A DNA stretch of 64,000 nt from an uncultured Oceanospirillaceae bacterium (GCA_937974825.1 CALJVD010000033.1:33685-97684), one strand, 5' to 3'; shown: positions 16,925 through 28,692, counted from the first letter of the stretch. Made by a program: numbers and translations. Notes: generated from the sequence alone by a model not told the origin.

Positions 16925-18442
16925 TTAGCGTAGGAATAACTGATATGCCGTATTTTCAGACTCATCCCAATAAGGGTAATTCAAGTCTTTTAGATAGGAT
17001 AAGAGTTGCTCTTGCTTGTCGGCAGGTACTTGTAAGCCAACAAACACACGCCCGTACGCCGCACCGTGGTTACGATAGTGAAACAGAGAAATATTGAATT
17101 GCTTACCCAGTTTCTTTAAGAAATTTAATAACGCGCCAGGGCGCTCAGGGAATTCAAAGCGGTATACCTGTTCGTTATCAACGGTTGCAGGTGCGTGCCC
17201 ACCCACCATATGGCGAACATGATATTTAGCTGTTTCATCGTCGGTAATGTCTTGCACTGGGTAATCATCAGCGCTGAGTTCGTCAATTAACGCTTGGCGA
17301 GAGCCTGGTTCAGCGCCTACCTTAATGCCTACAAAAATCTGCGCTTGATTATCATCACTGTAACGATAGTTAAATTCAGTGATAGGACGTTTGCCAATTA
17401 AACTACAGAAACGTTGGAAGCTGCCCGGAGTTTCAGGAATGGTAACGCCTAAAATAACTTCACGACCTTCACCAATTTCGGCGACTTCAGAAATATAACG
17501 CAGGCGGTCAAAGTTTAGGTTAGCGCCACTTAGTACCGCAACAAAGTTTTGGTTTTCGCAACCTTCGCGCTCGATATAGTTTTTTATACCGGCAACACTA
17601 AGAGCACCTGCAGGCTCACAGACAGCACGGGTGTCATCGAACACGTCTTTAATAGCGGCGCAAATTTCATCAGGGGTAGCAGTAATAACATCATCAATAG
17701 TGTCTTTTAAAATTTCCCACGTGTTTTTACCAATTTGGGCAACCGCCACCCCGTCAGCAAAGATACCAACCTGCGGCAGGGTAACACGTCGATTCTTTTT
17801 AATTGCCATCGCTAGACAAGGCGACTCCGTACTTTCTACAGCAATAACTTTAATTTCTGGGCGAAGTGCTTTGATGTACGCCGCCATGCCTGCTGCTAGG
17901 CCACCGCCACCGACTGGAATAAAAATGGCGTCAATGGGGCCGCTATGCTGACGTAAGATCTCCATGGCGACAGTACCTTGGCCTGCAATCACTTCAGGGT
18001 CATCGTAGGGGTGCACGTAAGTCATGCCTTTTTCTTCGACCAGCTTCTGTGAATGTTCAAAAGCCTCATCAAAGGAGTCGCCATGTAGCACGACGCGCGC
18101 ACCACGCGCTTTGACAGAACGCACCTTGATGTCGGGTGTCGTGCGTGGCATAACGATAGTGGCTTTAATGTTTAGCTTTTGAGCAGATAAGGCAACCCCT
18201 TGAGCGTGGTTGCCTGCGGAGGCGGTGATTACCCCCTTGGCTTTTTCTTCGTCGGTTAGTTGAACAATTTTGTTGTAAGCACCACGCAGTTTAAAAGAGT
18301 AAACAGGTTGTTGGTCTTCACGTTTCAGCCAAATTTGATTACCTGAACGCTCTGATAAAAATGGAGCAATATGTAGCGGCGATTCGATGGCAACATCATA
18401 AACACGCGCGGCTAGTATCTTTTTGAGGTAATCGTTTAACAT
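16925..18442 (-). CDS. ilvA: Threonine dehydratase (biosynthetic)
   Basis: PLP enzyme deaminating threonine to 2-oxobutanoate, the first step to isoleucine. The PLP lysine lies in YSFKLRGAYNK (near residue 57), TASAGNHAQG binds the substrate carboxylate and PVGGGGLAAG the PLP phosphate. Two C-terminal ACT-like regulatory domains (starting near VILGVTIPETPGSF and YRFEFPERPGALL) identify the isoleucine-feedback form rather than the catabolic one. I start at ATG 18442 (MLNDYLKKILAAR), 505 aa; the longer frame adds 15 residues from the upstream region. It is divergent from rpiA, as in pseudomonads. Confidence 0.95.
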   Translation of the reverse strand: MLNDYLKKILAARVYDVAIESPLHIAPFLSERSGNQIWLKREDQQPVYSFKLRGAYNKIVQLTDEEKAKGVITASAGNHAQGVALSAQKLNIKATIVMPRTTPDIKVRSVKARGARVVLHGDSFDEAFEHSQKLVEEKGMTYVHPYDDPEVIAGQGTVAMEILRQHSGPIDAIFIPVGGGGLAAGMAAYIKALRPEIKVIAVESTESPCLAMAIKKNRRVTLPQVGIFADGVAVAQIGKNTWEILKDTIDDVITATPDEICAAIKDVFDDTRAVCEPAGALSVAGIKNYIEREGCENQNFVAVLSGANLNFDRLRYISEVAEIGEGREVILGVTIPETPGSFQRFCSLIGKRPITEFNYRYSDDNQAQIFVGIKVGAEPGSRQALIDELSADDYPVQDITDDETAKYHVRHMVGGHAPATVDNEQVYRFEFPERPGALLNFLKKLGKQFNISLFHYRNHGAAYGRVFVGLQVPADKQEQLLSYLKDLNYPYWDESENTAYQLFLR

Positions 18443-18554
18443 GGTTTTATCCAACAAATTAGTAATATTTAAAATAAATACGTACAAGGGCAGGCATTGT
18501 AGCGCATCAAGCCTTATAATTCGTAAAAATCATTCAGCATAAACAGGCAAGGTT

Positions 18555-19229
18555 ATGAGTCAAGACAGTTTAAAGCAAGCAGCAGCAGAAGCAGCCGTCG
18601 CTTATATTCGTCCTTATTTAGAAAGTGACACCGTCATCGGTGTAGGATCAGGTTCGACAGTCAATTATTTTATTGATGCTTTAGCTAAAGACAAGCATTT
18701 ATTTGCAGGCGCAGTCGCGAGCTCTCAAGCAACGGCTGATCGTTTAGAGCAGCACGGAATTGAAGTGATGGATCTAAACTTAGTGTCGCACTTAGACTTT
18801 TATATCGATGGCGCCGATGAAATTAACCGTAATCTGGAAATGATTAAAGGTGGCGGTGCTGCGCTAACGCGTGAAAAGATTGTCGCGGCGGTGGCTCGTC
18901 GCTTTATTTGTATTGCTGATAACTCAAAGTTAGTCGACCGATTAGGCAAATTCCCATTGCCTATCGAAGTGATTCCTATGGCGCGTTCTTATGTGGCACG
19001 TGAAGTGGTTGGTTTGGGCGGAAACCCTGTTTACCGTGAAGGTGTTGTGACTGACAATGGTAACCATATATTAGACGTGCATAATATATTTATTGATTCA
19101 GCCATGTACCTTGAAAAACGCCTGAATCAAATTACCGGTGTGGTAACCAACGGATTGTTCGCACGCAGAAACGCTGATGTCTTGTTGTTGGCTACCCATA
19201 ATGGCGTAGAAACGATCGTGGCGAAATAA
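18555..19229 (+). CDS. rpiA: Ribose-5-phosphate isomerase A
   Basis: Interconverts ribose 5-phosphate and ribulose 5-phosphate in the pentose phosphate pathway. Motifs are [11 protein letters not shown] (about 31-41), [10 protein letters not shown] with the catalytic acids near 85, and [11 protein letters not shown] with the catalytic lysine near 100. At 224 aa it is full length. AAGG lies just before ATG 18555. The next gene, a YdbH-like protein, begins three bases after the stop, so the two are probably cotranscribed. Confidence 0.95.
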   Translation: MSQDSLKQAAAEAAVAYIRPYLESDTVIGVGSGSTVNYFIDALAKDKHLFAGAVASSQATADRLEQHGIEVMDLNLVSHLDFYIDGADEINRNLEMIKGGGAALTREKIVAAVARRFICIADNSKLVDRLGKFPLPIEVIPMARSYVAREVVGLGGNPVYREGVVTDNGNHILDVHNIFIDSAMYLEKRLNQITGVVTNGLFARRNADVLLLATHNGVETIVAK

Positions 19230-19232
19230 ACG

Positions 19233-21929
19233 ATGTTCAGCAATAGGCTTAAGCGATTATCACTTATAGTGTTGATTGCCTTGGTGCTAACCATTGGCTT
19301 ATTGCTGCTTCTCCCTACTTTTTTAAAGCCCAGTTTAAACCGTCTACTCCCCGAGCTTTTAGGCTCAAAGCGCAAGCCTGCTAGTGTGCATATACAATCG
19401 TTAAGCTGGACAGGACTGACCTTGTCAGAATTAACCATGGGCTTGGCTGGCGGTGATACCTTAGAGCTAAAAAATCTCACTCTGCGCTACCATCCACTCG
19501 ATCTTCTGCAAGCTCAGATTAATAGCCTTGAAATTGACTACCTTAGTTACACTTGGGGGGAGTCAGAGCTAAGAGAAGTAGCTGAAGAAGTAGCCGATGA
19601 TGCGCGGGAAGTGGCTAAAAACAGCTTCAATAGTTACTTAGAGATTCCAGTTTTAAATCAATTATTAGAGTTGCCTCTAAACGATCTCGTTATTCATAAG
19701 CTGCAGTTAGATCATCCAGAGTTCGGTGCCGACCTTCAGGTAAAACTCGATTCAGATTTATTACGCGTTAATGGTCTGGCGCTATTAACTTCGGTGAATG
19801 CGCCTTGGTTACTAGAGTTACAACTGCACCCAAGCGGTCGTTGGTTTGTAATGTTATCCGATGACAGTCAGTTACTGGCGCAACAAGATGGTTATATTCG
19901 ACAAGACGCTGATTATACTTATGTCGACATTAATCAACGGCTAGATCTTGCTGCTTTTAGTCAACGATTGGCAGTCTTGAATGATACTCCAATTCCCTTA
20001 GATGAGATGCGCTTAAGCCTTACTTTACAGCAACCTAATAAAGGTGTGTTTCCGGCAGAAGCAATAGTGACGGCAAATGCGTGGTTATCTAGTTCTGATG
20101 GTAAATTATTAGGGACTTATCCTTGGCAGGCGACGACCTGGGCGATGGCGTTAAACAAAGAAACTAGCAGCTCGGACTGGCGTTTTAGTTTAGCCAGCAG
20201 CCCTCAGAGGCTTGAAGTAAAAGATCCTAGCTTAGTTCAGCTCGTTCAATACAGTGGCTACCAACAGCTACAAGCAAATTGCTCGGCAGATTTAAGTGAG
20301 TGCCATGTCGATGCCAACCTGCGTGCGCAGCTATTAAATAAACAACAGTTGTTGGGGCAAATGGATTTAACCCCAAGTATGATCTGGAACCAAAATGCTG
20401 GTGGGCGGTTACAATTACCCATTAAAGCGAAAGCCAACATCAGCGAGCTGCTTGCAGATACACCGCTTAAACAGGTCGTATTAAACGGTGAAGTACAGGC
20501 GCTCTTACAAGACAGTTTATGGCAGCTCGAAAGCAAAGATGGATTATCAGTAACGCTTGCTGAACAGCAGGTTGAAGGTTGGCAGCAAAGCAAAGTTTCC
20601 ATGAAAGTACTGCCTAACTTAAGCATGCAAGGCGATTTAGAAAGTGAGCATCCGCGTGATCAGTTTGCTGCACAAGCGTTAACCTTTGAGATACAACCTT
20701 TCACTTTAAGTAAGGCTGCAACCAAGGATCATCCAGAATCAAACATTAAGGTGGCTCAAAGCCAAGTATCTTGCCGACCCTTTATTACAATCGACAGTAT
20801 TACTAGCCCTTGCCAAGTACAGATTAAAACCAATAAATCCAGCATTGAAGGCTGGCCAATTCCTGCCGCCAACTTAGCGGGAAGTTTGTTATTTCGACAA
20901 GCACCAACCGGGCAACATATTAGCTCACAGTTACGTTTGAATGCTGCCAACGATTTAATTCGTATGCGTATTAACGCTCAGCACAATATAGGTAGCCAGT
21001 CGGGTAATTTGCAGTGGCACTTAGAAGATGTGAAGTTAAATTGGTATACCTTAGATATGCCTGAAATGTTGGCGCTCACTAAGTTTGAATTGTTCAATGG
21101 CAGTGTCGCTGGGCAAGGTTGGGTCGACTGGCAGATAAAAAATGATGAGCTACAAGTTAGCCCCGATATTAGCTTGCGCATCGATAACCTTAGTGGAGCA
21201 TACGATAACACCGTTGCCTTAGAAGGTTTGAATGGGTTGTTTACTGTACGCCGTCCATTCCTTGGTAATTATTTGGTAGACGCACAAATCAGTGGTCGCA
21301 GTTTAAACCCTGGCATTGAGCTTAAAAACATCTTAGCGCGTAGCCAAACAGAGATAGCAGAAGATTTTTCTTGGGCTGTCGCCAATATTTACGAAGTACG
21401 CACTGACTTACTGGGCGGCACGGTTAGCACACCGCTGATTGAATACGATACTCGTAACACCTCTAATCACTTTAGTATTGAACTGAATAGAATTTTAATG
21501 TCACAAGTGGTGGCGATAGAACCGTCGTCTGAAATCAAAGCGACCGGTATCTTGGACGGTCTGGTACCGGTGGTTATTACGCCCGAAGGTTTGGAAATTC
21601 CCACTGGCTCATTGTTTGCACGTGATCCAGGGGGCAATGTTCGTTATCAAAATGCGACTGCCGATGCGTTGGCTCAAAGTGATCAGAGCATGGGTATGGC
21701 AATGCAGCTACTCAGTGACTTTCAGTACAATAAGCTGCAAGCCGGTGTTGCCTATCAGCCTGATGGGAAATTTAACTTAGACTTACAGTTTCAGGGGAAG
21801 AATCCAGGGTTCTTTAATGGTAAACCCACTCATCTAAACGTAAATCTCGAATACAACTTGCTCGACTTGCTAGAAAGCTTGCGGATAGCCGACGATATCA
21901 TTACGCGTGTCGAAGAAAAGTATCAGTAG
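19233..21929 (+). CDS. ydbH: YdbH-like AsmA-superfamily intermembrane lipid-transport protein
   Basis: Very large periplasm-spanning protein (898 aa). An N-terminal membrane anchor (residues about 11-31) is followed by long repeated beta-strand sequence of the AsmA/bridge-like type and a C-terminal YdbH domain. The latter carries ATGILDGLVPVVITPEG and GSLFARDPGGNVRY, a block I recognise from YdbH (Pfam PF11739). In E. coli YdbH moves phospholipids between membranes with the lipoprotein YnbE and periplasmic YdbL, in parallel to TamB and YhdP. Here the partner genes lie about 30 kb away (50668-51187), while this gene is joined to rpiA. Family assignment is good; orthology is inferred. Confidence 0.8.
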   Translation: MFSNRLKRLSLIVLIALVLTIGLLLLLPTFLKPSLNRLLPELLGSKRKPASVHIQSLSWTGLTLSELTMGLAGGDTLELKNLTLRYHPLDLLQAQINSLEIDYLSYTWGESELREVAEEVADDAREVAKNSFNSYLEIPVLNQLLELPLNDLVIHKLQLDHPEFGADLQVKLDSDLLRVNGLALLTSVNAPWLLELQLHPSGRWFVMLSDDSQLLAQQDGYIRQDADYTYVDINQRLDLAAFSQRLAVLNDTPIPLDEMRLSLTLQQPNKGVFPAEAIVTANAWLSSSDGKLLGTYPWQATTWAMALNKETSSSDWRFSLASSPQRLEVKDPSLVQLVQYSGYQQLQANCSADLSECHVDANLRAQLLNKQQLLGQMDLTPSMIWNQNAGGRLQLPIKAKANISELLADTPLKQVVLNGEVQALLQDSLWQLESKDGLSVTLAEQQVEGWQQSKVSMKVLPNLSMQGDLESEHPRDQFAAQALTFEIQPFTLSKAATKDHPESNIKVAQSQVSCRPFITIDSITSPCQVQIKTNKSSIEGWPIPAANLAGSLLFRQAPTGQHISSQLRLNAANDLIRMRINAQHNIGSQSGNLQWHLEDVKLNWYTLDMPEMLALTKFELFNGSVAGQGWVDWQIKNDELQVSPDISLRIDNLSGAYDNTVALEGLNGLFTVRRPFLGNYLVDAQISGRSLNPGIELKNILARSQTEIAEDFSWAVANIYEVRTDLLGGTVSTPLIEYDTRNTSNHFSIELNRILMSQVVAIEPSSEIKATGILDGLVPVVITPEGLEIPTGSLFARDPGGNVRYQNATADALAQSDQSMGMAMQLLSDFQYNKLQAGVAYQPDGKFNLDLQFQGKNPGFFNGKPTHLNVNLEYNLLDLLESLRIADDIITRVEEKYQ

Positions 21930-22026
21930 AGCAGACGGCATCACTTAAATTGATCCTGATTAAAAAATACTCAGATTTCTATGTAGAAGCGGTGTTACTC
22001 ATGCGTCTTTATATAATTTACGTTAG

Positions 22027-23073
<1,047 letters not shown>

Positions 23074-23093
23074 TTCCGATTAACTTTAAATAT

Positions 23094-23118
23094 TGAGAGT
23101 TGCCCCTATATACTCTCA
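23094..23118. repeat. Inverted repeat between hemB and trxA
   Basis: TGAGAGT at 23094-23100 and ACTCTCA at 23112-23118 form perfect arms around an 11-base spacer. There is no T-run after it. It could be an operator for trxA or a 3' stabilising hairpin for hemB. Confidence 0.4.
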
Positions 23119-23149
23119 GTAATCAAATTAACCCTATAAGGTGAAATAC

Positions 23150-23476
23150 ATGAGCGATAATATTATTAACGTTACCGACAGCTCGTTTGAAGCTGACGTT
23201 CTAGGTTCAGACATTCCTGTACTAGTAGACTTTTGGGCTGCTTGGTGTGGTCCTTGTAAAATGATCGCTCCAGTACTAGAAGTGCTAGCGGATGAGTACG
23301 CAGGCAAAGTTAAAATCGCTAAATTAAATATCGATGAAAACGAAGCAACGGCACCTAAGTACAACATTCGCTCAATCCCAACCTTACTTCTTTTCCGTAA
23401 TGGCCAGGTTGAAGCAACCAAAATTGGTGCAGCCAGTAAGTCAGAATTGGCAGAGTTTATCGAGCAGGCTCTCTAG
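23150..23476 (+). CDS. trxA: Thioredoxin 1
   Basis: Cytoplasmic disulfide reductase. The active site WCGPC sits in the classic [14 protein letters not shown] block (about residues 27-40), and the cis-proline loop is IPTLLLF. ATG 23150 ([10 protein letters not shown], 108 aa) follows AAGGTG at six bases; the upstream GTG is part of this ribosome-binding site. Placement before rho matches E. coli and Pseudomonas. A terminator separates the two genes. Confidence 0.96.
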   Translation: MSDNIINVTDSSFEADVLGSDIPVLVDFWAAWCGPCKMIAPVLEVLADEYAGKVKIAKLNIDENEATAPKYNIRSIPTLLLFRNGQVEATKIGAASKSELAEFIEQAL

Positions 23477-23495
23477 TTTTGGTCAAAAAACATAG

Positions 23496-23521
23496 AAAAG
23501 GCGCAGATTTGCGCCTTTTTT
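23496..23521 (+). terminator. Rho-independent terminator after trxA
   Basis: AAAAGGCGC and GCGCCTTTT pair around a six-base loop, followed by further T residues, 19 bases after the trxA stop. Confidence 0.9.
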
Positions 23522-23641
23522 GTGGACACCCACCTACTATTAGGTCTATAGTCACTCCTGCTGAATAAAACTCAGCCCCTCTCTGAAGATCATTCGTTTT
23601 TATTCAATTAATTTTAATAACCGCTAATACATCCAACCTCT

Positions 23642-24913
23642 ATGAACCTATCTGATTTAAAACTTAAGTCTGTCCCCGAGTTGCTTGAGCTTGCAAAAGA
23701 AATGAAGCTTGAGAACGTAAGCCGCACCCGCAAACAAGATATTATCTTTGCTATTTTAAAAAACCACGCTAAAAGCGGTGAAGATATTTACGGCGAAGGT
23801 GTATTAGAAATTCTTCAAGATGGCTTCGGCTTCTTACGCTATTCTAATAGCTCTTATCTAGCAGGACCTGATGATATTTATGTGTCACCAAGTCAGATTA
23901 GACGCTTTAACTTGCGTAAAGGTGATGAATTAGCAGGTAAGATTCGCCCACCTAAAGACAACGAACGTTATTTTGCCCTCCTAAAAGTTAATACCATCAA
24001 TGGCGATAAGCCAGAAAACACTAAGAACAAAGTTCTATTTGAAAACCTAACACCTTTATTCCCACAAGAACGCTTTGTATTAGAAGCAGGTAATGGTTCA
24101 ACAGAAGACTTATCGTCACGTGTGTTAGATTTGGTAGCACCTATTGGTAAGGGGCAGCGTGGCTTAATCGTTGCACCGCCTAAAGCCGGTAAAACTATTC
24201 TGTTACAGAGCATTGCTCAATCTATTACTCGTAACAACCCTGAGTGTGACTTAATCGTACTGCTTATCGATGAGCGCCCAGAAGAGGTGACAGAGATGCA
24301 GCGTTCAGTACGAGGCGAAGTTGTTGCTTCTACCTTCGATGAGCCAGCCTCACGTCACGTACAGGTTGCCGAAATGGTGATCGAGAAGGCAAAACGTCTG
24401 GTTGAGCACAAGCATGACGTTGTCATTCTACTCGACTCTATGACGCGTCTAGCTCGTGCTTATAACACTGTAGTGCCTTCATCAGGTAAGGTGCTTACTG
24501 GTGGTGTTGATGCTAACGCTTTAGAGAAGCCAAAGCGTTTCTTTGGTGCTGCACGTAACATCGAAGAAGGTGGATCACTAACTATTATCGCAACAGCGTT
24601 AGTAGATACTGGTTCTAAGATGGACGAAGTAATTTACGAAGAGTTTAAAGGTACAGGTAACCAAGAGTTGCACCTGGATCGTAAAATTGCTGAAAAACGT
24701 ATTTATCCTGCTATTAACATCCGTCGTTCAGGCACGCGTCGTGAAGATATGATGTTTGATGAGCAATCATTACAGCGTCTATGGATACTACGTCGTCTAT
24801 TAACGGAAATGGAAGACCAGCAATCCATCGAGTTTTTATTAGATAAGCTTCGTCAAACGAAGACTAACGATGAGTTCTTCGACAATATGCGCGGTGGTGG
24901 TAAGTCTTCATAA
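23642..24913 (+). CDS. rho: Transcription termination factor Rho
   Basis: Hexameric RNA helicase ending factor-dependent transcription. The N-terminal cold-shock RNA-binding domain contains [11 protein letters not shown] (about 59-69). The Walker A loop is APPKAGKT (near 176-183). The Q-loop/R-loop region has [15 protein letters not shown], and the C-terminus ends with the usual TNDEFFDNM. It is 423 aa. The start ATG 23642 has no obvious ribosome-binding site. The 120-base leader downstream of the trxA terminator is where autoregulation of rho usually acts, but I see no decisive element there. Confidence 0.97.
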   Translation: MNLSDLKLKSVPELLELAKEMKLENVSRTRKQDIIFAILKNHAKSGEDIYGEGVLEILQDGFGFLRYSNSSYLAGPDDIYVSPSQIRRFNLRKGDELAGKIRPPKDNERYFALLKVNTINGDKPENTKNKVLFENLTPLFPQERFVLEAGNGSTEDLSSRVLDLVAPIGKGQRGLIVAPPKAGKTILLQSIAQSITRNNPECDLIVLLIDERPEEVTEMQRSVRGEVVASTFDEPASRHVQVAEMVIEKAKRLVEHKHDVVILLDSMTRLARAYNTVVPSSGKVLTGGVDANALEKPKRFFGAARNIEEGGSLTIIATALVDTGSKMDEVIYEEFKGTGNQELHLDRKIAEKRIYPAINIRRSGTRREDMMFDEQSLQRLWILRRLLTEMEDQQSIEFLLDKLRQTKTNDEFFDNMRGGGKSS

Positions 24914-24933
24914 GACTCCATCCTGCAGCCATA

Positions 24934-24963
24934 AAAAAACCGCCCATCTAGGGCGGTTTTTTG
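24934..24963. terminator. Bidirectional terminator between rho and rpoH
   Basis: AAAAAACCGCCC and GGGCGGTTTTTT pair around a five-base loop. With A-runs on one side and T-runs on the other it can end both converging transcripts. Confidence 0.9.
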
Positions 24964-24986
24964 TTTAGGGTTAAACAATCTAAGCA

Positions 24987-25853
24987 TTAGGCAACGAGTG
25001 CGTCACCCATGACAGTTTTAAGCTTATTCATTGCGTTTTTCTCTAGCTGACGAATACGCTCGGCCGATACGCCGTAAACTGCAGCAAGTTCATGCAGAGT
25101 GGCTTTGTCTTCTGTTAGCCAGCGTTTTTGTAGAATGTCGCGGCTGCGTTCGTCTAGCTCAGCCAGTGCTTGGTGTAAACGATCGTTAGAGTCTTTTTCA
25201 AAGTTGTCATCTTCTACTAATAACGCAGGGTCGGCACTTTTGTCTTCTAAAAATAGAGCGGGTGCCTGACTTACGTTATCTTCGTCGTCGTTATCACGTG
25301 CATCAAAGGCTGTGTCGTATGCGTTTAAGCGGCCTTCCATTTCATAAACGGTACGTGTTTCTACGCCTAAGTCATCGGCAATAGCGTTTGCTTCTTCATT
25401 GTTTAACCAACCAAGGCTTTTCTTTTTGCTGCGTAAGTTAAAGAATAATTTACGCTGAGCTTTGGTCGTTGCGACTTTCACAATACGCCAGTTGCGTAGA
25501 ATAAATTCATGGATTTCTGCTTTGATCCAATGCACTGCAAAGGATACTAGGCGAACGCCAACCTCAGGATTAAAGCGTTTAACCGCTTTCATAAGGCCTA
25601 CGTTACCTTCTTGAATTAGGTCGGCTTGGTTTAACCCATAGCCTGAATAGCTGCGTGCAATATGCACAACGAAGCGCAAGTGAGACATAACTAAAATACG
25701 TGCGGCTTCTAAGTCTTGCTCATAATATAGACGATCAGACAGTTCACGCTCTTCAACAGGCGTTAAAACAGGAATAGCGCTAATAGTAGCCACATAGGAC
25801 TCTAAATTAGCACCTGGTGATAAAGCATTTACTGCTGTGATTGCTTTGGTCAT
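24987..25853 (-). CDS. rpoH: Heat-shock sigma factor sigma-32
   Basis: Alternative sigma factor for heat-shock promoters. Region 2 is complete, with [16 protein letters not shown] and [17 protein letters not shown]. The RpoH box [13 protein letters not shown] (near 132) distinguishes it from other sigma-70 members, and region 4 ends with [21 protein letters not shown]. Length is 288 aa. Adjacent to ftsX-ftsE-ftsY as in most gammaproteobacteria. The messenger start may be thermosensing in relatives; I cannot verify folding here. Confidence 0.96.
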   Translation of the reverse strand: MTKAITAVNALSPGANLESYVATISAIPVLTPVEERELSDRLYYEQDLEAARILVMSHLRFVVHIARSYSGYGLNQADLIQEGNVGLMKAVKRFNPEVGVRLVSFAVHWIKAEIHEFILRNWRIVKVATTKAQRKLFFNLRSKKKSLGWLNNEEANAIADDLGVETRTVYEMEGRLNAYDTAFDARDNDDEDNVSQAPALFLEDKSADPALLVEDDNFEKDSNDRLHQALAELDERSRDILQKRWLTEDKATLHELAAVYGVSAERIRQLEKNAMNKLKTVMGDALVA

Positions 25854-25971
25854 TCATTACTCCTGAGTGTTTTTCACTAACCGTAAAAAATGGCTAGTTA
25901 ACAATACTATCATAGCACCTTAAGACAGCAAATAGACTGGAAAGTTCAGTGTGATAAGTGGTTGCAGCGGC

Positions 25972-26943
25972 TTAAGGTTCGATTTCGCCTAGGTGTCTGC
26001 TGACAGACCACCATGCGCCAATCCAGCCTAAAAACATAGCACAACATAATATAACCATGGCGGCAGAGGCCGATAAAGGTTTGAGTCGAAAGTGTGAGCC
26101 GTAAAGCATAGCTAAATCGGCGGCCGGGCCTTTCAAGATAAGCCAGCAAATAATAAGTAGTATCCACGCAAGTAGGCCGCCTATCATGCCGTACCATAAA
26201 CCGGTGTATAAGAAGGGGCGGCGCACCCAGGCATTAGTGCCACCTACTAATTTTACTACGCGAATTTCATCAACTCGCGCAGCAATAGCTAAGCGAATGG
26301 TATTACCTACAACCAATATAATCGCCAGAGCCAACAGCGACCCTAAAACTAATACTGTTCGTTCTGCCAGTGCCAAGATTGAATGCAGCCGCTCTACCCA
26401 AGCAATATCTAATTGAACTGAATCAACATGATGGTAGCTTTTTAGGGTGGTAAGCAAGTGCTGTACTTGCTCAGTTTCTAACCCTAAGGGTGGCTCAACA
26501 TAGATGGTTGAAGGCAAAGGGTTGCTCGGCAAGAAGTCGAGGGCGGCTTGCAGACCACTGTGTTCTCGAAATTCGACTAAGGCAGTCTCTGCATCAATAA
26601 ATTCAGTGGTTACAACGTTATCGACTTGTTTGAGGCGCTCGCTCAGAGCCTGACCTTCTTCTAGGCTAGCTTCAGGGGATAGGTAAAGAGTAATACGCCC
26701 CGAGGCCTGAAACTGGTTGCTCAGTTGTGCAGTGTTGTCGAGCGCCATCCATAATGCGCCGGGTAACGTTAAAGCGATAGCAATCACTAACCATGTTAGT
26801 ACGCTAGAAAACGGGTTTTGCAGTAAGCGAATTAATGTTTCTACTGCTACTTGTTGGTGATGCGCTAACCAACTTTCAACACGCTTTTTAAGGCTAAGGT
26901 CTTGAGCAGAGGCGCCAGACTGTGGTCGTTTTACTTCAACCAT
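25972..26943 (-). CDS. ftsX: Cell division protein FtsX
   Basis: Permease-like partner of FtsE that controls septal peptidoglycan hydrolases through EnvC. Four membrane segments are visible: about 48-68, then three near the C-terminus, beginning with LVLGSLLALAIILVVGNTIR. A large periplasmic loop lies between the first and second. I start at ATG 26943 ([10 protein letters not shown], 323 aa), preceded by TGGAGG. The gene overlaps the end of ftsE by eight bases, as expected for coupled synthesis; the longer frame runs 75 bases deep into ftsE. Confidence 0.94.
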   Translation of the reverse strand: MVEVKRPQSGASAQDLSLKKRVESWLAHHQQVAVETLIRLLQNPFSSVLTWLVIAIALTLPGALWMALDNTAQLSNQFQASGRITLYLSPEASLEEGQALSERLKQVDNVVTTEFIDAETALVEFREHSGLQAALDFLPSNPLPSTIYVEPPLGLETEQVQHLLTTLKSYHHVDSVQLDIAWVERLHSILALAERTVLVLGSLLALAIILVVGNTIRLAIAARVDEIRVVKLVGGTNAWVRRPFLYTGLWYGMIGGLLAWILLIICWLILKGPAADLAMLYGSHFRLKPLSASAAMVILCCAMFLGWIGAWWSVSRHLGEIEP

Positions 26944-27622
26944 GATTGCCTCCAGGAATCTGGCCTTCGTATAAATGGCCGTGGTCAAGAATAATACGTC
27001 TGCAACCCATGCGCTCAACTAGATCGATATCGTGAGTGGCAATTAATATTGTGACACCGGCTTGTTGGAAGCGTGCAAAAAGCTGCATGATTTCTTCTGA
27101 CAGTTCAGGATCAAGGTTACCGGTGGGTTCGTCGGCAAGAAGTAAAGGCGGTTTGTTGACGACAGCGCGGGCAATGCCTACGCGTTGTTGTTCACCACCT
27201 GATAGTTCAATAGGGTTTCTTTTCTCTTTACCCAATAAACCAACAGCGTCTAAGGCGGCGCGAACTCTGCGACCGGTATCGGTGGGAGAAAAACCGGCAA
27301 TTTGTAATGGTAAAGCGACGTTGTCGTATACGCTACGATCAAATAACAGTTGGTGGTTTTGAAACACGACACCCACTTTACGTCTATGGTAAGGCACCAT
27401 CATGCTGGGCATGCGGTTAAGGTTACGACCGTCTACGCTGATGCTGCCACGAGAGGGCTTTTCCATCATCATCATCAGCTTAAGTAAGGTACTTTTACCG
27501 GCGCCACTGTGGCCAGTAAGGAACGCCATTTCTCCGCGTGCTAATTCAAAACTGATATTGCTAAGCGCTGTATTGCCGCTTGCGTAATGTTTACTCACAC
27601 GCTCAAAGCGAACCATAGTCAT
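26936..27622 (-). CDS. ftsE: Cell division ATP-binding protein FtsE
   Basis: ABC ATPase of the FtsEX complex at the septal ring. Walker A is [11 protein letters not shown] (37-47), the signature is [14 protein letters not shown], and Walker B is [12 protein letters not shown]. Either ATG 27622 or ATG 27616 could be used; they differ by two residues. It begins five bases after the ftsY stop and overlaps ftsX. Confidence 0.96.
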   Translation of the reverse strand: MTMVRFERVSKHYASGNTALSNISFELARGEMAFLTGHSGAGKSTLLKLMMMMEKPSRGSISVDGRNLNRMPSMMVPYHRRKVGVVFQNHQLLFDRSVYDNVALPLQIAGFSPTDTGRRVRAALDAVGLLGKEKRNPIELSGGEQQRVGIARAVVNKPPLLLADEPTGNLDPELSEEIMQLFARFQQAGVTILIATHDIDLVERMGCRRIILDHGHLYEGQIPGGNHG

Positions 27623-27627
27623 AAGCG

Positions 27628-28692
27628 TTACTCGCTGCCTTCTTGTTGGAATAATGCTTTGGTAAATTCTTCTGCGTTAAATGGGCGTAGGTCATCGATG
27701 CCTTCACCGATACCGATATAACGTACAGGTATGCCAAACTGCTGCGCTAAGGAGAAGATGATGCCCCCTTTCGCGGTGCCGTCTAATTTAGTCAGCGTTA
27801 GGCCAGTAACGCCTACCACTTCTTTAAATTGCTTAGTCTGATTGACGGCATTTTGTCCGGTGCCTGCATCTAACACCAACATCACTTCATGTGGCGCAGA
27901 AGGGTCGACCTTTTTAATAACACGAACAACTTTCTCAAGTTCTTGCATTAAGTTGTCTTTGTTATGTAAGCGACCGGCAGTGTCGGCAATAAGGATGTCG
28001 ATATCACGTGCTTGGGCTGCTTTTACCGCATCGAATAATACCGAGGCTGAGTCTGCCCCTGTGTGTTGGGCGATTACTGGAACGTTGTTGCGCTCGCCCC
28101 AGGTTTGAAGCTGCTCGACGGCTGCAGCTCGGAAGGTATCCCCAGCAGCGAGCATCACTTTTTTGTTTTTAGCCTGGAATTGTTTAGTCAGTTTACCAAT
28201 AGTAGTGGTTTTCCCCACACCATTAATGCCCACCATTAGAATGATGTACGGCTTTTGCCCAGTGTTGGTTTCAAGCGGGCGCTCAACCCCTTTAAGAATA
28301 GTTTCTAACTCTTTAATTAAAGCGTTATAGAGCGCATCGGAGTTATTGACTTCTTTACGGCTAATTTGGCCGTTAATCTTATCCATAATAGCTTGAGTGG
28401 TTTCGATACCCACATCAGCCATTAATAACTGAGTTTCTAGTTCTTCTAATAAGTCTTCATCAATTTCTTTTTTGCCTAGCAATAGACTGGCTAAGCCTTC
28501 GCTTAAACCACCACGGGTGCGGCTTAAGCCTTGTTGCATGCGTTTAAATAATCCAGGCTTACGAGCTGGCAGAATTTCTACCGTTGGTTTTTGAGGTTCT
28601 TCTTCAACGATGGGTTGTTCTTGTGTTATCTCTTCAGGCTTGGCTTCTGCTTTGTCTGCCTTGCCCTTTTTACCTTTAAAAAAATCAAACAT
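27628..28692 (-). CDS. ftsY: Signal recognition particle receptor FtsY
   Basis: SRP receptor GTPase that delivers ribosome-nascent chains to the translocon. An acidic/basic N-terminal A-domain (EEITQEQPIVEEEP) is followed by the helical N domain, then the G domain with GINGVGKTTTIGKL, DTAGRLHNKDNLM and TKLDGTAKGG. I start at ATG 28692 (MFDFFKGKKGK, 354 aa), the usual short N-terminus; nine extra codons upstream are not conserved. First gene of the ftsY-ftsE-ftsX operon, divergent from rsmD. Confidence 0.96.
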   Translation of the reverse strand: MFDFFKGKKGKADKAEAKPEEITQEQPIVEEEPQKPTVEILPARKPGLFKRMQQGLSRTRGGLSEGLASLLLGKKEIDEDLLEELETQLLMADVGIETTQAIMDKINGQISRKEVNNSDALYNALIKELETILKGVERPLETNTGQKPYIILMVGINGVGKTTTIGKLTKQFQAKNKKVMLAAGDTFRAAAVEQLQTWGERNNVPVIAQHTGADSASVLFDAVKAAQARDIDILIADTAGRLHNKDNLMQELEKVVRVIKKVDPSAPHEVMLVLDAGTGQNAVNQTKQFKEVVGVTGLTLTKLDGTAKGGIIFSLAQQFGIPVRYIGIGEGIDDLRPFNAEEFTKALFQQEGSE

